Shown here piece after piece: positions 1 through 6,945 of a DNA stretch of 11,935 nucleotides. Position 1 is the stretch's first letter, and the number at the start of each line of letters is the position of its first letter. Source of the DNA: Bacteroidales bacterium (GTDB lineage Bacteria; Bacteroidota; Bacteroidia; Bacteroidales; UBA12077). The DNA lies in NCBI GenBank assembly GCA_003446015.1, contig DMBU01000112.1:1-11935 (forward strand), read 5' to 3'. A program made the position numbers and the translations under genes. A model generated the notes under the pieces. It was given only the letters and a program-made list of their open reading frames with translations. It made no database searches and had not been told where the DNA came from.

Positions 1-2
1 TA

Positions 3-551
3 TTAAAGGCCCTTCAGAACAATTGGGGAGACACCTTTGCTATTGCAAGTAGCAAACAGAACCGCACTAGCGCCGATGTGCAGGCCAAAGATGATGCACG
101 GACGGTGTACGAAAAGGAACTTCGCAGTTTTGTTGCCCAATGGTTATCCTTTAACACCAAAGTATCGAACAGCGATCGCGAGAGGATGGGGCTTACTGTA
201 AAATCGGGTACCCGGACCGCGGTCCCAAAACCAACCACATGCCCGGTAGGCGCCGTTGACTTTTCGGCGCGTTTGCAGCATACTATCCATTACGCTGATG
301 AAGCCAGCCCCCGGAGCAAGGCAAAACCGGCAGGGGTGCATGGCTGCGAAATATGGATGAAACCGGGCGGGAGCGCCCCGGTAGAGGCTTCGGAGCTTAC
401 TTTCCTCGCTACCGCTACCCGTACGCCATACATTATAACTTTTGACGGGGCCGATGCCGGCAAAACCGTGTATTACTGGTTGCGCTGGGTAAATACCCGC
501 AGCGAACATGGCCCCTGGGGCAGCGCCATCAGCGCTATGGTGGCGGGGTAA
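3..551 (+). CDS. C-terminal part of a hypothetical protein with a fibronectin-III-like end (5' truncated by window edge)
   Basis: The frame is open from base 3 with no convincing start, so the gene begins to the left of the window; a GTG at 78 lies inside it. The first ~65 visible residues look helical and polar (for example QAKDDARTVYEKEL, then RSFVAQWLSFN). The remainder, from about FSARLQH to the stop, has alternating strand-like segments with a YYWLRWVNTRSEHGPW stretch typical of a fibronectin-type-III-like beta sandwich ending near the C-terminus. No catalytic motif is visible. Base composition is clearly GC-rich compared with the AT-rich genes from 736 onward, so it probably belongs to a different transcription unit and possibly a different history. 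Function is unknown; I am confident it is coding because of its length, composition and clean stop followed by a hairpin. Confidence 0.75.
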   Translation, partial: LKALQNNWGDTFAIASSKQNRTSADVQAKDDARTVYEKELRSFVAQWLSFNTKVSNSDRERMGLTVKSGTRTAVPKPTTCPVGAVDFSARLQHTIHYADEASPRSKAKPAGVHGCEIWMKPGGSAPVEASELTFLATATRTPYIITFDGADAGKTVYYWLRWVNTRSEHGPWGSAISAMVAG

Positions 552-577
552 AAACGTAAAGAGGTTCGATAAAAGCC

Positions 578-616
578 GATGGGGCTTCCGATTCTGTAAA
601 AATCCGGAAGCCCATC
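578..616 (+). terminator. Stem-loop after the fibronectin-like gene, candidate terminator
   Basis: GATGGGGCTTCCG (578-590) pairs with CGGAAGCCCATC (605-616), giving about 12 pairs with one bulged G and a loop of about 14 bases. It lies 27 bases after the stop at 551. No T tract follows on the plus strand; A-rich sequence does, so as a canonical intrinsic terminator it would fit the minus strand better. A role as a 3'-end stabiliser or terminator for the upstream gene is inferred from position. Confidence 0.45.
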
Positions 617-658
617 AAAAACTAAACAAAAACGGGGGCCGGAAACCATTTAAACAGG

Positions 659-738
659 CCTGCCCCGCTCAGGTATTTTCAGCGGGGGCGTATCCGAAAA
701 GCCAAAAGAGTAGGAAAAACTAAACAATCAACAAAATG
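659..738 (+). repeat. GC-rich leader repeat, copy A (just upstream of and reaching the 736 start codon)
   Basis: The stretch from about 659 to the ATG at 736 is matched by 1620-1698 (copy B). The two share TGYCCYGC-CAGG, then AGCGGG-GCGTA, CCGAAAAGCC and GAGTAG-AAAA, in the same order, roughly three quarters identical by eye over about 60 bases. Copy A has an internal hairpin, CCCCGCT (663-669) with AGCGGGG (681-687). A one-base length difference between the copies breaks any shared reading frame, so this is a noncoding repeat. Its position immediately before a start codon suggests a 5' leader or a repeated mobile-type element; which one cannot be decided here. Confidence 0.55.
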
Positions 739-1575
739 AAAAAAGTGAAGTTAATTTTAATCTGTTTATTAATTATAAATTCGTTAATAAGTAAAGGCCA
801 ACAAGCTGATATACTTACAAATGAGAGTATTATTGAGATGTTTTCAAAAAAGTTGCCAGGTTCCATAATAATTGGAAAGATTAAAAGTTCACAAAATAGC
901 TTCGATATTGGCACAGATGCTTTGATATCGTTGACTAATGACAGTGTTCCGGAAAGTATTGTAAACGCTATGATTGAAGCGGCAAATGATAATTCTAAGC
1001 ATATTATCCAGGTAAACCCTAATGATCCTGCAACTATGCATGATCCGGGTATTTATTATTTAAAAAACACAGAGGAAGGTCAAAAATTAACACAATTGGA
1101 CCCAACAATATATAGTCAAAATAAAAGTAGTGGTGCATTAGGTTCGGCATTAACGTATGGTTTGGCTAAAGTTAAAATGAGCGTTACACTTGATGGTGGT
1201 GAAGCCCAATTACAAATCAATGAACTGCAACCTGAGTTTTATTTTTATTTTGATATTTCAGGAAATAGCCTTAATCAATCTTCATCGTGGATGTTTTCAA
1301 CAGCTTCAAGCCCGAATGAATTTCTTTTAGTTATATTGAATAAGAATAAAAAAACACGCGAAGTAGTAACCGGATCAGCCAATATTAGTGGTTCTTCTCT
1401 CGGAGTTGATGATAAAAATAAGGCAACTTATAAAGTTGAAAAAATAACCCCGGGAATTTTTAAGGTAATTTTGGTAGATCCCATACCAGGGGAGTATTGT
1501 TTTATGTATGCCGGAAGCGTTCCAACAGGTTTTACCTTAAACAAAGTTTTTGATTTTGGTTTAAGTGTTGAATAA
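736..1575 (+). CDS. Secreted protein of unknown function with a short helical N-terminal domain
   Basis: The product is 279 residues. Residues 1-21 form a signal peptide (KK, then hydrophobic LILICLLIINSLI, then SKG before QQA). Cys10 sits inside the hydrophobic core, so this is not a convincing lipobox. Residues about 29-83 (ESIIEMFSKKLP, IIIGKIKSS, FDIGTDALISL, VPESIVNAMIEA) match a short helical pattern I know from many Bacteroidota and Acidobacteria exported proteins: a helix, a K-I-x-x-S turn, then F-D-x-x-x-D-A-L-I. A DPGIYYL segment follows and then an apparent beta-rich region. No catalytic motif is seen. It is on the same strand as the kinase operon but separated from it by 263 bases, so it may be an associated envelope partner with its own promoter; that link is inference. 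Confidence 0.85.
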   Translation: MKKVKLILICLLIINSLISKGQQADILTNESIIEMFSKKLPGSIIIGKIKSSQNSFDIGTDALISLTNDSVPESIVNAMIEAANDNSKHIIQVNPNDPATMHDPGIYYLKNTEEGQKLTQLDPTIYSQNKSSGALGSALTYGLAKVKMSVTLDGGEAQLQINELQPEFYFYFDISGNSLNQSSSWMFSTASSPNEFLLVILNKNKKTREVVTGSANISGSSLGVDDKNKATYKVEKITPGIFKVILVDPIPGEYCFMYAGSVPTGFTLNKVFDFGLSVE

Positions 1576-1619
1576 CCAAAAGAAATAACCTAAGAATTAT
1601 AAATTAAATAAAATTTTGC

Positions 1620-1698
1620 CCTGTCCTGCACAGGCCATTAAAAGCGGGAGCGTAACCGAAAAGCCTTACGAGTAGAAAAAGTAAAAGTATAACGTATG
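1620..1698 (+). repeat. Leader repeat, copy B, ending in an abortive ATG
   Basis: This is the second copy of the element at 659-738. Conserved blocks are AGCGGG-GCGTA (1643-1654), CCGAAAAGCC (1656-1665) and GAGTAG-AAAA. The hairpin of copy A is not preserved; instead CCTGT/ACAGG could pair locally. In copy A the TAG at 711 is 25 bases before the real start codon; in copy B the equivalent TAG (1673) is 23 bases before an ATG at 1696 that opens only an 8-codon frame (MKTKIKST, stop at 1720). Copy B therefore looks like a leader that has lost, or never had, its gene, or an upstream leader of the kinase operon. Confidence 0.5.
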
Positions 1699-1751
1699 AA
1701 AACCAAAATAAAATCTACATAGTAAAAGACTGTTCAGAAACCATTTGAAGA

Positions 1752-1764
1752 AGGTACGGTACCT
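1752..1764. promoter_or_regulatory. Perfect palindrome upstream of the kinase gene
   Basis: AGGTAC-G-GTACCT is a perfect 13-base dyad located 75 bases before the kinase start, in the only sizeable gap ahead of the long operon. Its symmetry and position would suit a dimeric regulator's operator, but no partner site or regulator gene is present in the window and short palindromes can occur by chance. Confidence 0.25.
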
Positions 1765-1785
1765 ATAAGTCAGATAAATAGTTTG

Positions 1786-1797
1786 TTGAAATTTCAA
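1786..1797. promoter_or_regulatory. Second palindrome upstream of the kinase gene
   Basis: TTGAAATTTCAA is a perfect 12-base palindrome 42 bases before the kinase start and 22 bases after the AGGTAC palindrome. In AT-rich DNA it is weaker evidence than the first. I found no convincing Bacteroidota TAnnTTTG element between here and 1839, so the operon promoter itself is not located. Confidence 0.2.
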
Positions 1798-1838
1798 TTC
1801 TTCTTTTTTGAATAATTTAAAGCGCCTATTCGTTTATC

Positions 1839-3497
1839 ATGATTGGAAAGACTATAAATAATTATGTAATAGAACGTAAACTTGGCGATGGCGGCATGGG
1901 TGAAGTTTATTATGCCAAACACAATAAAGTTGATCGGGAAGTTGCTATTAAAGTTCTTCATAGTCATCTCTTTTTTAATGAAAGTATTCACAACAGATTT
2001 AAAAATGAAGCTAATGCGCTTATTAAATTAAACCATCCGGGAATTGTAAAAATATTTGATTACGTTGAGCAGGAAAATTTTGCTTGTTTAATAATGGAAT
2101 ATATAAATGGTTACACTTTGGACATTTATATTTCCAAAGTCTCAGGTCCATTACCATCAATTAAGGCAACTTCAATAATTTGCTCTGTTTTAGATGCCGT
2201 GCAATATGCACACGACAATAATGTTTACCACAGGGATATTAAACCATCAAATATTATGATTGGTAAAGACAATAACAAAGTTCTGATTATGGATTTTGGC
2301 ATTGCAAAACTTACTGATTCAAAAAATTTTAAAACTACTCACGCAAATACTCAGTTAGGCACTCCGTTTTACATGAGTCCTGAACAGGTTAAGGGAATGC
2401 CGTACTCAAGGAAGAGTGATATTTATTCATTAGGAGTAACTCTTTTTGAGATGGTTACAGGTAAATGTCCGTATCACGGAATCACAAGTCTTTTTGAATT
2501 ACAATCAAAAATTGTAAATGAGCCTTTGCCTGATACCAATGACTATTATCCGGATGTTAGTTTTCAGATTAAGAACGCAATTGTAATTGCCACTCAAAAA
2601 AACCCGGAGTTGCGTTTCAATAACTGTAATGAATTTAAAAAGAGTTTACAAGATAAAGACACCCCTTTAATTGTACCCGCTTCAAAGCCAGCAATTGCAA
2701 GGCAGACAAAAAAAATGGACAACCTGCCTGCATACATTGCTGTTGCGATTGGTTTAGTTATGGTAGTCATTGTTGCTTTTATATTTTTTAGAGATAAAAA
2801 GAAGATTGTTACGGGCACTGAAAATAACCATATAACTGTAGTAGATACATTGGGAGATTCGATACAAAAACAAAATTTGAAAGCAATGGATAGTTTGTTA
2901 ATTCAAATGGGAAAGGAGTCCAATATAAGCCTTTCACCTATTCAAAAGGATAGTTTGACCGGGGAAATTAAATCTATTAAACAACCAATATCGATTGAAG
3001 TATTGAATGCAAAATGTAGTCTTTATGTTGTTTCTGCCATACAAAGTCTGAATTTAACTAAAATGGGTACCTACCTGGCTCAAAAAGAGAAGGAGACTAA
3101 TATCGTCCTATCTACAAAACAAATTGAAGAATTAAAAGGGAAAATCAGCGCTTTTGACAATCAAATAACAAATGACGAATTAATTTTAATATGTAAACCT
3201 TCCTTTATAGAAATGGTTAAAGTGATCTCCGACGCTCAATTAGAAAATGACTTTTGGCTGATAATTGAAGATAAAGTTTCTCTTTGCAGAATTGTATTTG
3301 AGGATAGATCGCAAATAAGTGGCTTAAGTGACTTTAAAAAGATTAATAAAAAATTTCCTTCCAATAATAAACCCCAGGATATTTCGATCACTATAAAATT
3401 TAAAATAAATCCAAAAGATGATGAATCGGATAAGGTAAATTGCTCTGAAACCTTGAAATATTCAAAATCCGGAAACGAATATGTACTAAACAAATAA
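1839..3497 (+). CDS. Transmembrane Hanks-type Ser/Thr protein kinase (PknB-like)
   Basis: The product is 552 residues and starts directly with a complete kinase domain, which supports the ATG at 1839. Visible motifs: glycine loop G16-x-GG-x-G21, VAIK with Lys38, helix-C Glu57, HRDIKPSN with catalytic Asp133, DFG 152-154, activation loop with Thr166, Thr167 and Thr171, GTPFYMSPEQ 174-183, and a KSDIYSLG block. All catalytic residues are present and HRD makes it an RD kinase, expected to be controlled by activation-loop phosphorylation. A single membrane helix lies at about 299-317, followed by about 235 extracytoplasmic residues. These contain two similar helical units at about 345-377 and 404-436 rather than PASTA repeats. 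In the cell it should phosphorylate Thr/Ser on cytoplasmic partners in response to an envelope signal. It heads a same-strand run containing the matching phosphatase and FHA readers. Confidence 0.95.
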   Translation: MIGKTINNYVIERKLGDGGMGEVYYAKHNKVDREVAIKVLHSHLFFNESIHNRFKNEANALIKLNHPGIVKIFDYVEQENFACLIMEYINGYTLDIYISKVSGPLPSIKATSIICSVLDAVQYAHDNNVYHRDIKPSNIMIGKDNNKVLIMDFGIAKLTDSKNFKTTHANTQLGTPFYMSPEQVKGMPYSRKSDIYSLGVTLFEMVTGKCPYHGITSLFELQSKIVNEPLPDTNDYYPDVSFQIKNAIVIATQKNPELRFNNCNEFKKSLQDKDTPLIVPASKPAIARQTKKMDNLPAYIAVAIGLVMVVIVAFIFFRDKKKIVTGTENNHITVVDTLGDSIQKQNLKAMDSLLIQMGKESNISLSPIQKDSLTGEIKSIKQPISIEVLNAKCSLYVVSAIQSLNLTKMGTYLAQKEKETNIVLSTKQIEELKGKISAFDNQITNDELILICKPSFIEMVKVISDAQLENDFWLIIEDKVSLCRIVFEDRSQISGLSDFKKINKKFPSNNKPQDISITIKFKINPKDDESDKVNCSETLKYSKSGNEYVLNK

Positions 3498-3548
3498 TAC
3501 AAATAAGTATTTGGTAATATGTTGACCAACCATTAAAAATATATTGAG

Positions 3549-5381
3549 ATGAAAACACAACTTTTTTGCTTTGCGGTATTTGTTCTGTTATTTTTCTCTG
3601 TCATATCAGTTGCGCAGGGAACGGATGAAGAAGGTATAAGAAAAAATCTTCAAACCGGCGCCATTGAAAAAGTTTATTACAAATATTCTACTTATTCAAT
3701 GCAGGATATTCATTATAACCATTATTCTATATTTCAAAAACTTAAGAATAAAAAAGCAGATACCATTTATGTTGTTGACATCAATTTTAATGTGGATAAA
3801 AAATTCATTGAAATCATTCAAAATGATAAACAAAATAATCTGTCTTTCACTAAGAAAATTGATTTTCAGCCTTTTTTCTATCCCTCAAAGAAAATTGATA
3901 AACCTATCTTTTGTGTAAATAGTTATTTGTTTAATGACACATTATTGAGTTTAACAAATTATAACAATTCTACTATTCTTTTTACTGTAGTTGATACAAT
4001 TAAACCCGAGATTATTCTGCATCAATTTACCACTACCGATGGAAATTTTGAATTTGAACTTGTCAGGTTCAGACAATCATATCTTAAACCTCATCTAGTG
4101 CATGCAAGGGATTATTGGGAATGGTTTAAACCGCCAATAGATACTTCTCAAATAGATATAATATTAGCAAAATATGATAGTTTAAAAGTAAAGTTCAACC
4201 AAGAAGTCGCAAAAATCAATAATGACAGAGACTCTTTAATATCAAATATTCATGAAAAACAAACTAAAAATAAATATTCAGAAGTTTATGCTCCTGAAAA
4301 ACTAATTGATTCCTCTAACAAAAGGATTGACAATATTTTTTCTGATCATCTTGGTCAAACACATGTTCGCGATATTAATGTTACTGGCAATTACAAGTTA
4401 TACAGATTTGCTGATGTAAACAAACCTAATATCGTAATAAGAAATCGTACCCCTATGAATTTACCATTTGCGTTGACAACACAATTTGCTGCAATTGATA
4501 CTGTTCTCAAATATTTACCTTTAGAAAATGAATCTGTATCGGTTTGCAATGATGATCCTTCAGAAACTTTACGAAAAAAACATATATTCTCAAAGGAATT
4601 ATGTCAAAAAATTAAAGCATTAAATTTCTCACTCGACTCTGCCGGATTAAAGTTATCACTTGATACAACATTTAGTTCCGCATTGGATAAGGCTGATTTA
4701 ATACTACGAAGTATGTGTCAAGAAAAAATACCTATTACAACAATTTATAATTACAATTTCAAATATACCGCAAAGTCAGAATGGCAAATATGGAAATCAA
4801 TGAATAAGAGAATTACCGGCGGAAATGATACTTTGATTACAAATAAAGAAATGATTGATTATTTCACTGCAAAGTACCCAAAGCAAAAAAATGGCAAATA
4901 CAATGTCAGGCTAAATACAACAATACTGAATGAAAGGTACTATGGACCTGTTATAGACTCTGTTAATCTGAAATATAAATTTATTACACAAATAGGTTTT
5001 AATGCAGGATCTTTTTTTATTAATGAAGAAACAACGGAGGGAAATATTTCAAATAAATATGGATACCACTTCTATAATGTGTTTTTGATTTACCATCACA
5101 TTGGAGTTTTTGGTGGTTCAATCTCACGATCTCAAAATTGGCTTTCCGGTATGGACGATATAAAATATTCTGAAGGAGGCCTTTATTTGGCGCCAGGCAA
5201 AGTTTTCTATTTTAAAGTTGGTATTGCTGATTATCAGAATTTAAAACTTGACAGTCGAATTACCAAACCAATTGTAGGAGCCAGCCTTATTTTTCCGGTT
5301 TTTCAGATAGAAGGCGGTTACAATTTTGCATTTAATTATCCGTACGCAATGGCAGGATTTAATATTCCATTTAACTTATAA
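3549..5381 (+). CDS. Large exported protein, probable outer-membrane or periplasmic component
   Basis: The product is 610 residues with an obvious signal peptide (MKTQLFCFAVFVLLFF, cleavage probably near VAQG). The middle contains a charged, coiled-coil-like segment at about 200-250 (DSLKVKFNQEVAKINNDRD). The last ~130 residues alternate aromatic and polar residues in short strands (FITQIGFNAGSFF, GYHFYNVFLIYHH, VFYFKVGIADY, IEGGYNFAFNYP) and the protein ends in NIPFNL, which suggests a small beta-barrel or beta-sandwich at the outer membrane. No family is recognised. It lies 51 bases after the kinase stop and 10 bases before the zinc-ribbon/FHA gene, so it is very likely co-transcribed. It may be the envelope partner whose state the kinase ectodomain reads, but that is inference. 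Confidence 0.9.
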   Translation: MKTQLFCFAVFVLLFFSVISVAQGTDEEGIRKNLQTGAIEKVYYKYSTYSMQDIHYNHYSIFQKLKNKKADTIYVVDINFNVDKKFIEIIQNDKQNNLSFTKKIDFQPFFYPSKKIDKPIFCVNSYLFNDTLLSLTNYNNSTILFTVVDTIKPEIILHQFTTTDGNFEFELVRFRQSYLKPHLVHARDYWEWFKPPIDTSQIDIILAKYDSLKVKFNQEVAKINNDRDSLISNIHEKQTKNKYSEVYAPEKLIDSSNKRIDNIFSDHLGQTHVRDINVTGNYKLYRFADVNKPNIVIRNRTPMNLPFALTTQFAAIDTVLKYLPLENESVSVCNDDPSETLRKKHIFSKELCQKIKALNFSLDSAGLKLSLDTTFSSALDKADLILRSMCQEKIPITTIYNYNFKYTAKSEWQIWKSMNKRITGGNDTLITNKEMIDYFTAKYPKQKNGKYNVRLNTTILNERYYGPVIDSVNLKYKFITQIGFNAGSFFINEETTEGNISNKYGYHFYNVFLIYHHIGVFGGSISRSQNWLSGMDDIKYSEGGLYLAPGKVFYFKVGIADYQNLKLDSRITKPIVGASLIFPVFQIEGGYNFAFNYPYAMAGFNIPFNL

Positions 5382-5391
5382 TTAAAAATTA

Positions 5392-6012
5392 ATGATTATG
5401 ACAAATTTTAAAACATGCAACAATGGACACAATTATGATGCAGGCAAATATGCTGTTTGCCCATTTTGTCCGGTCAACAATGTGAATTCTGATTATGAAC
5501 AAACCATGAAAGAGTTCAAAAGAACCCAGTTATTAAACGATCCGAACGACAATCAGTTTGATAAAACGATGATTAATGAAGAAACAAAGGATTTAAAAAC
5601 AACTTTGTCTGGTGGCGGTTCCGGCAGTGCAACGCAGAATCCATTGAGCAGAACTACCATTGTAAACAGAAGTGATTCTAAAAGTGAGACTGTTATAGAT
5701 CAGACAGTAAAAAGAAAGATTGTTGGATGGCTTGTTACATTCAGTATTGATGATTACGGACAGGATTTCAAATTGTTCGTTGGCAAGAATAGAATCGGTT
5801 CAGGAAAAAACTGTGATATTTTGATTAATGATTCTTCGGTATCTGGCGAACATGCTACAATTCTATTTCGTGAAGATGAGTTTCTAATCAAGGATAATTT
5901 TTCAACCAACGGAACAAAAATAAACGGGGTCACAACTGACGAAGGAAAATTAAAGGACGGTGACGAACTTCGATTGGGAAACACAGTTTTCAAAATCAAA
6001 ACTGTATTCTAA
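5392..6012 (+). CDS. Zinc-ribbon plus FHA-domain protein, candidate phospho-switch adaptor
   Basis: The product is 206 residues, cytoplasmic, with no membrane segment. The N-terminus carries a probable zinc site, C9-x3-H13 and C23-P-x-C26 (CNNGH...CPFC). Residues 28-110 are a Thr-rich, disordered-looking linker with repeated Thr-hydrophobic motifs (QTMK, KTMI, TTIV, ETVI). Residues about 113-206 form an FHA domain: RIGSGKNCDI, SGEH at 151-154 and STNGT at 171-175. The usual Gly-Arg of the first FHA loop is Gly-Ser here (G136-S137). FHA domains bind phosphothreonine peptides. A kinase-targeted Thr tail plus FHA domain recalls GarA/OdhI, where the phosphorylated tail folds back on its own FHA; applying that model here is inference. 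Two in-frame ATGs (5392 and 5398) are both possible starts. The stop TAA directly abuts the phosphatase start. Confidence 0.9.
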   Translation: MIMTNFKTCNNGHNYDAGKYAVCPFCPVNNVNSDYEQTMKEFKRTQLLNDPNDNQFDKTMINEETKDLKTTLSGGGSGSATQNPLSRTTIVNRSDSKSETVIDQTVKRKIVGWLVTFSIDDYGQDFKLFVGKNRIGSGKNCDILINDSSVSGEHATILFREDEFLIKDNFSTNGTKINGVTTDEGKLKDGDELRLGNTVFKIKTVF

Positions 6013-6945
6013 TTGAAAATAGACTCCTATAAACTAATAGTTGGAAATGCTACCGACATTGGTATTGTTCGAGAGCATAACGAAGACTATATGGCGCACT
6101 TTGATACGCCGTATGGATATTGTATTATAGTTTGTGATGGCATGGGCGGGCATGCTGCCGGTGAAGTAGCATCACAAGGCGCAATTGAAGCAATCAAACA
6201 TTATTTGCAGGATGGAAAAGTTACAAAGCTTGATACTGCTATTTCATTGCAAAATGCAATTGAATTTGCCAATTATAAGCTTCTTGAAATGGTTCAGTTG
6301 AATCCGGCGTTGACTGGTATGGGGACTACATGCATAATGGCATTGATTAACCAGTCTGAAATGTATGTTGCTCATGCGGGTGATAGCCGTTTGTACCTGA
6401 TCCGTGAAAATGACATTAAACAGCTTTCAAAAGATCACTCTACAATTCAAAATTTAATTGATGCCGGGGTTTTAACTGAAGAGGAAGCTAAAGTAAGTGA
6501 GAAAAGAAACCAAATAACAAAGGCGATTGGAATATTTGAAAAAGTTGAACCAACTGTTACAAAACAGGCATTTCGGCTTAAGCATAATGATAGAATCTTG
6601 TTGTGCAGCGATGGATTAACTGCCCATCTTAATCAAAAAGATATATCTGCAACAATAAATACATACCCGGATGTACAAACTGCTGCTTTAAAATTGGTTG
6701 AAAAAGCCAATTCCGAAGGTGGCACTGACAATATTACGGTCCAGTTAATTCAATATACGGGAAAGTCTTCGAAAAATATCAAGAGACGGATATTAATGAA
6801 AACTATTCGATTGATTATTATGGCTTTAATAGTTGCGGGATTAAGCTTTGTCGCTTATGAATATTTTTTCAAAGATATACTTTCAAAATCAAAAGATACT
6901 CAAAGTGAATCTGATAAAAAATCAACTGTAATAAAAGGATTATGA
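6013..6945 (+). CDS. Membrane-anchored PP2C-family Ser/Thr phosphatase
   Basis: The product is 310 residues. It should remove phosphate from Ser/Thr on substrates of the kinase, using two metal ions. Motifs of the PPM/PP2C fold in order: REHNED with Asp25, CDGMGGH with Asp42, GMGTT at 102-106, HAGDSRLYLI, SDG with Asp200, and GGTDN with Asp239. All metal-binding aspartates are present, so it should be active. After the domain come a basic patch (KRR) and one membrane helix at about 264-286, then a short polar tail of about 24 residues, giving a cytoplasmic catalytic domain tethered to the inner membrane, as in PstP. The start is TTG at 6013, immediately after the preceding TAA; the next ATG (Met27) would delete the REHNED motif, so TTG is chosen. 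The end overlaps the next gene by ATGA. Confidence 0.93.
   Translation: MKIDSYKLIVGNATDIGIVREHNEDYMAHFDTPYGYCIIVCDGMGGHAAGEVASQGAIEAIKHYLQDGKVTKLDTAISLQNAIEFANYKLLEMVQLNPALTGMGTTCIMALINQSEMYVAHAGDSRLYLIRENDIKQLSKDHSTIQNLIDAGVLTEEEAKVSEKRNQITKAIGIFEKVEPTVTKQAFRLKHNDRILLCSDGLTAHLNQKDISATINTYPDVQTAALKLVEKANSEGGTDNITVQLIQYTGKSSKNIKRRILMKTIRLIIMALIVAGLSFVAYEYFFKDILSKSKDTQSESDKKSTVIKGL

Noticed and set aside
144..509. 121-codon minus-strand frame
   Set aside because: It is the antisense shadow of the GC-rich fibronectin-like gene, with no family resemblance.
508..723. 71-codon plus-strand frame downstream of the fibronectin-like gene
   Set aside because: It overlaps the end of the real gene, runs through the hairpin and the noncoding leader repeat, and the related repeat copy at 1620 has a one-base length change that breaks the frame.
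1696..1722. 8-codon frame MKTKIKST as a regulatory leader peptide
   Set aside because: It is too short, has no attenuator-like paired structures after it, and is explained as the start-codon position of the repeated leader.
3236..3529. 97-codon minus-strand frame over the end of the kinase gene
   Set aside because: It is antisense to a clear coding region and its translation has no recognisable features.
3664..3918. 84-codon plus-strand frame inside the 610-residue gene
   Set aside because: It is an out-of-frame shadow in AT-rich DNA; the surrounding frame has a signal peptide and full-length coding character.
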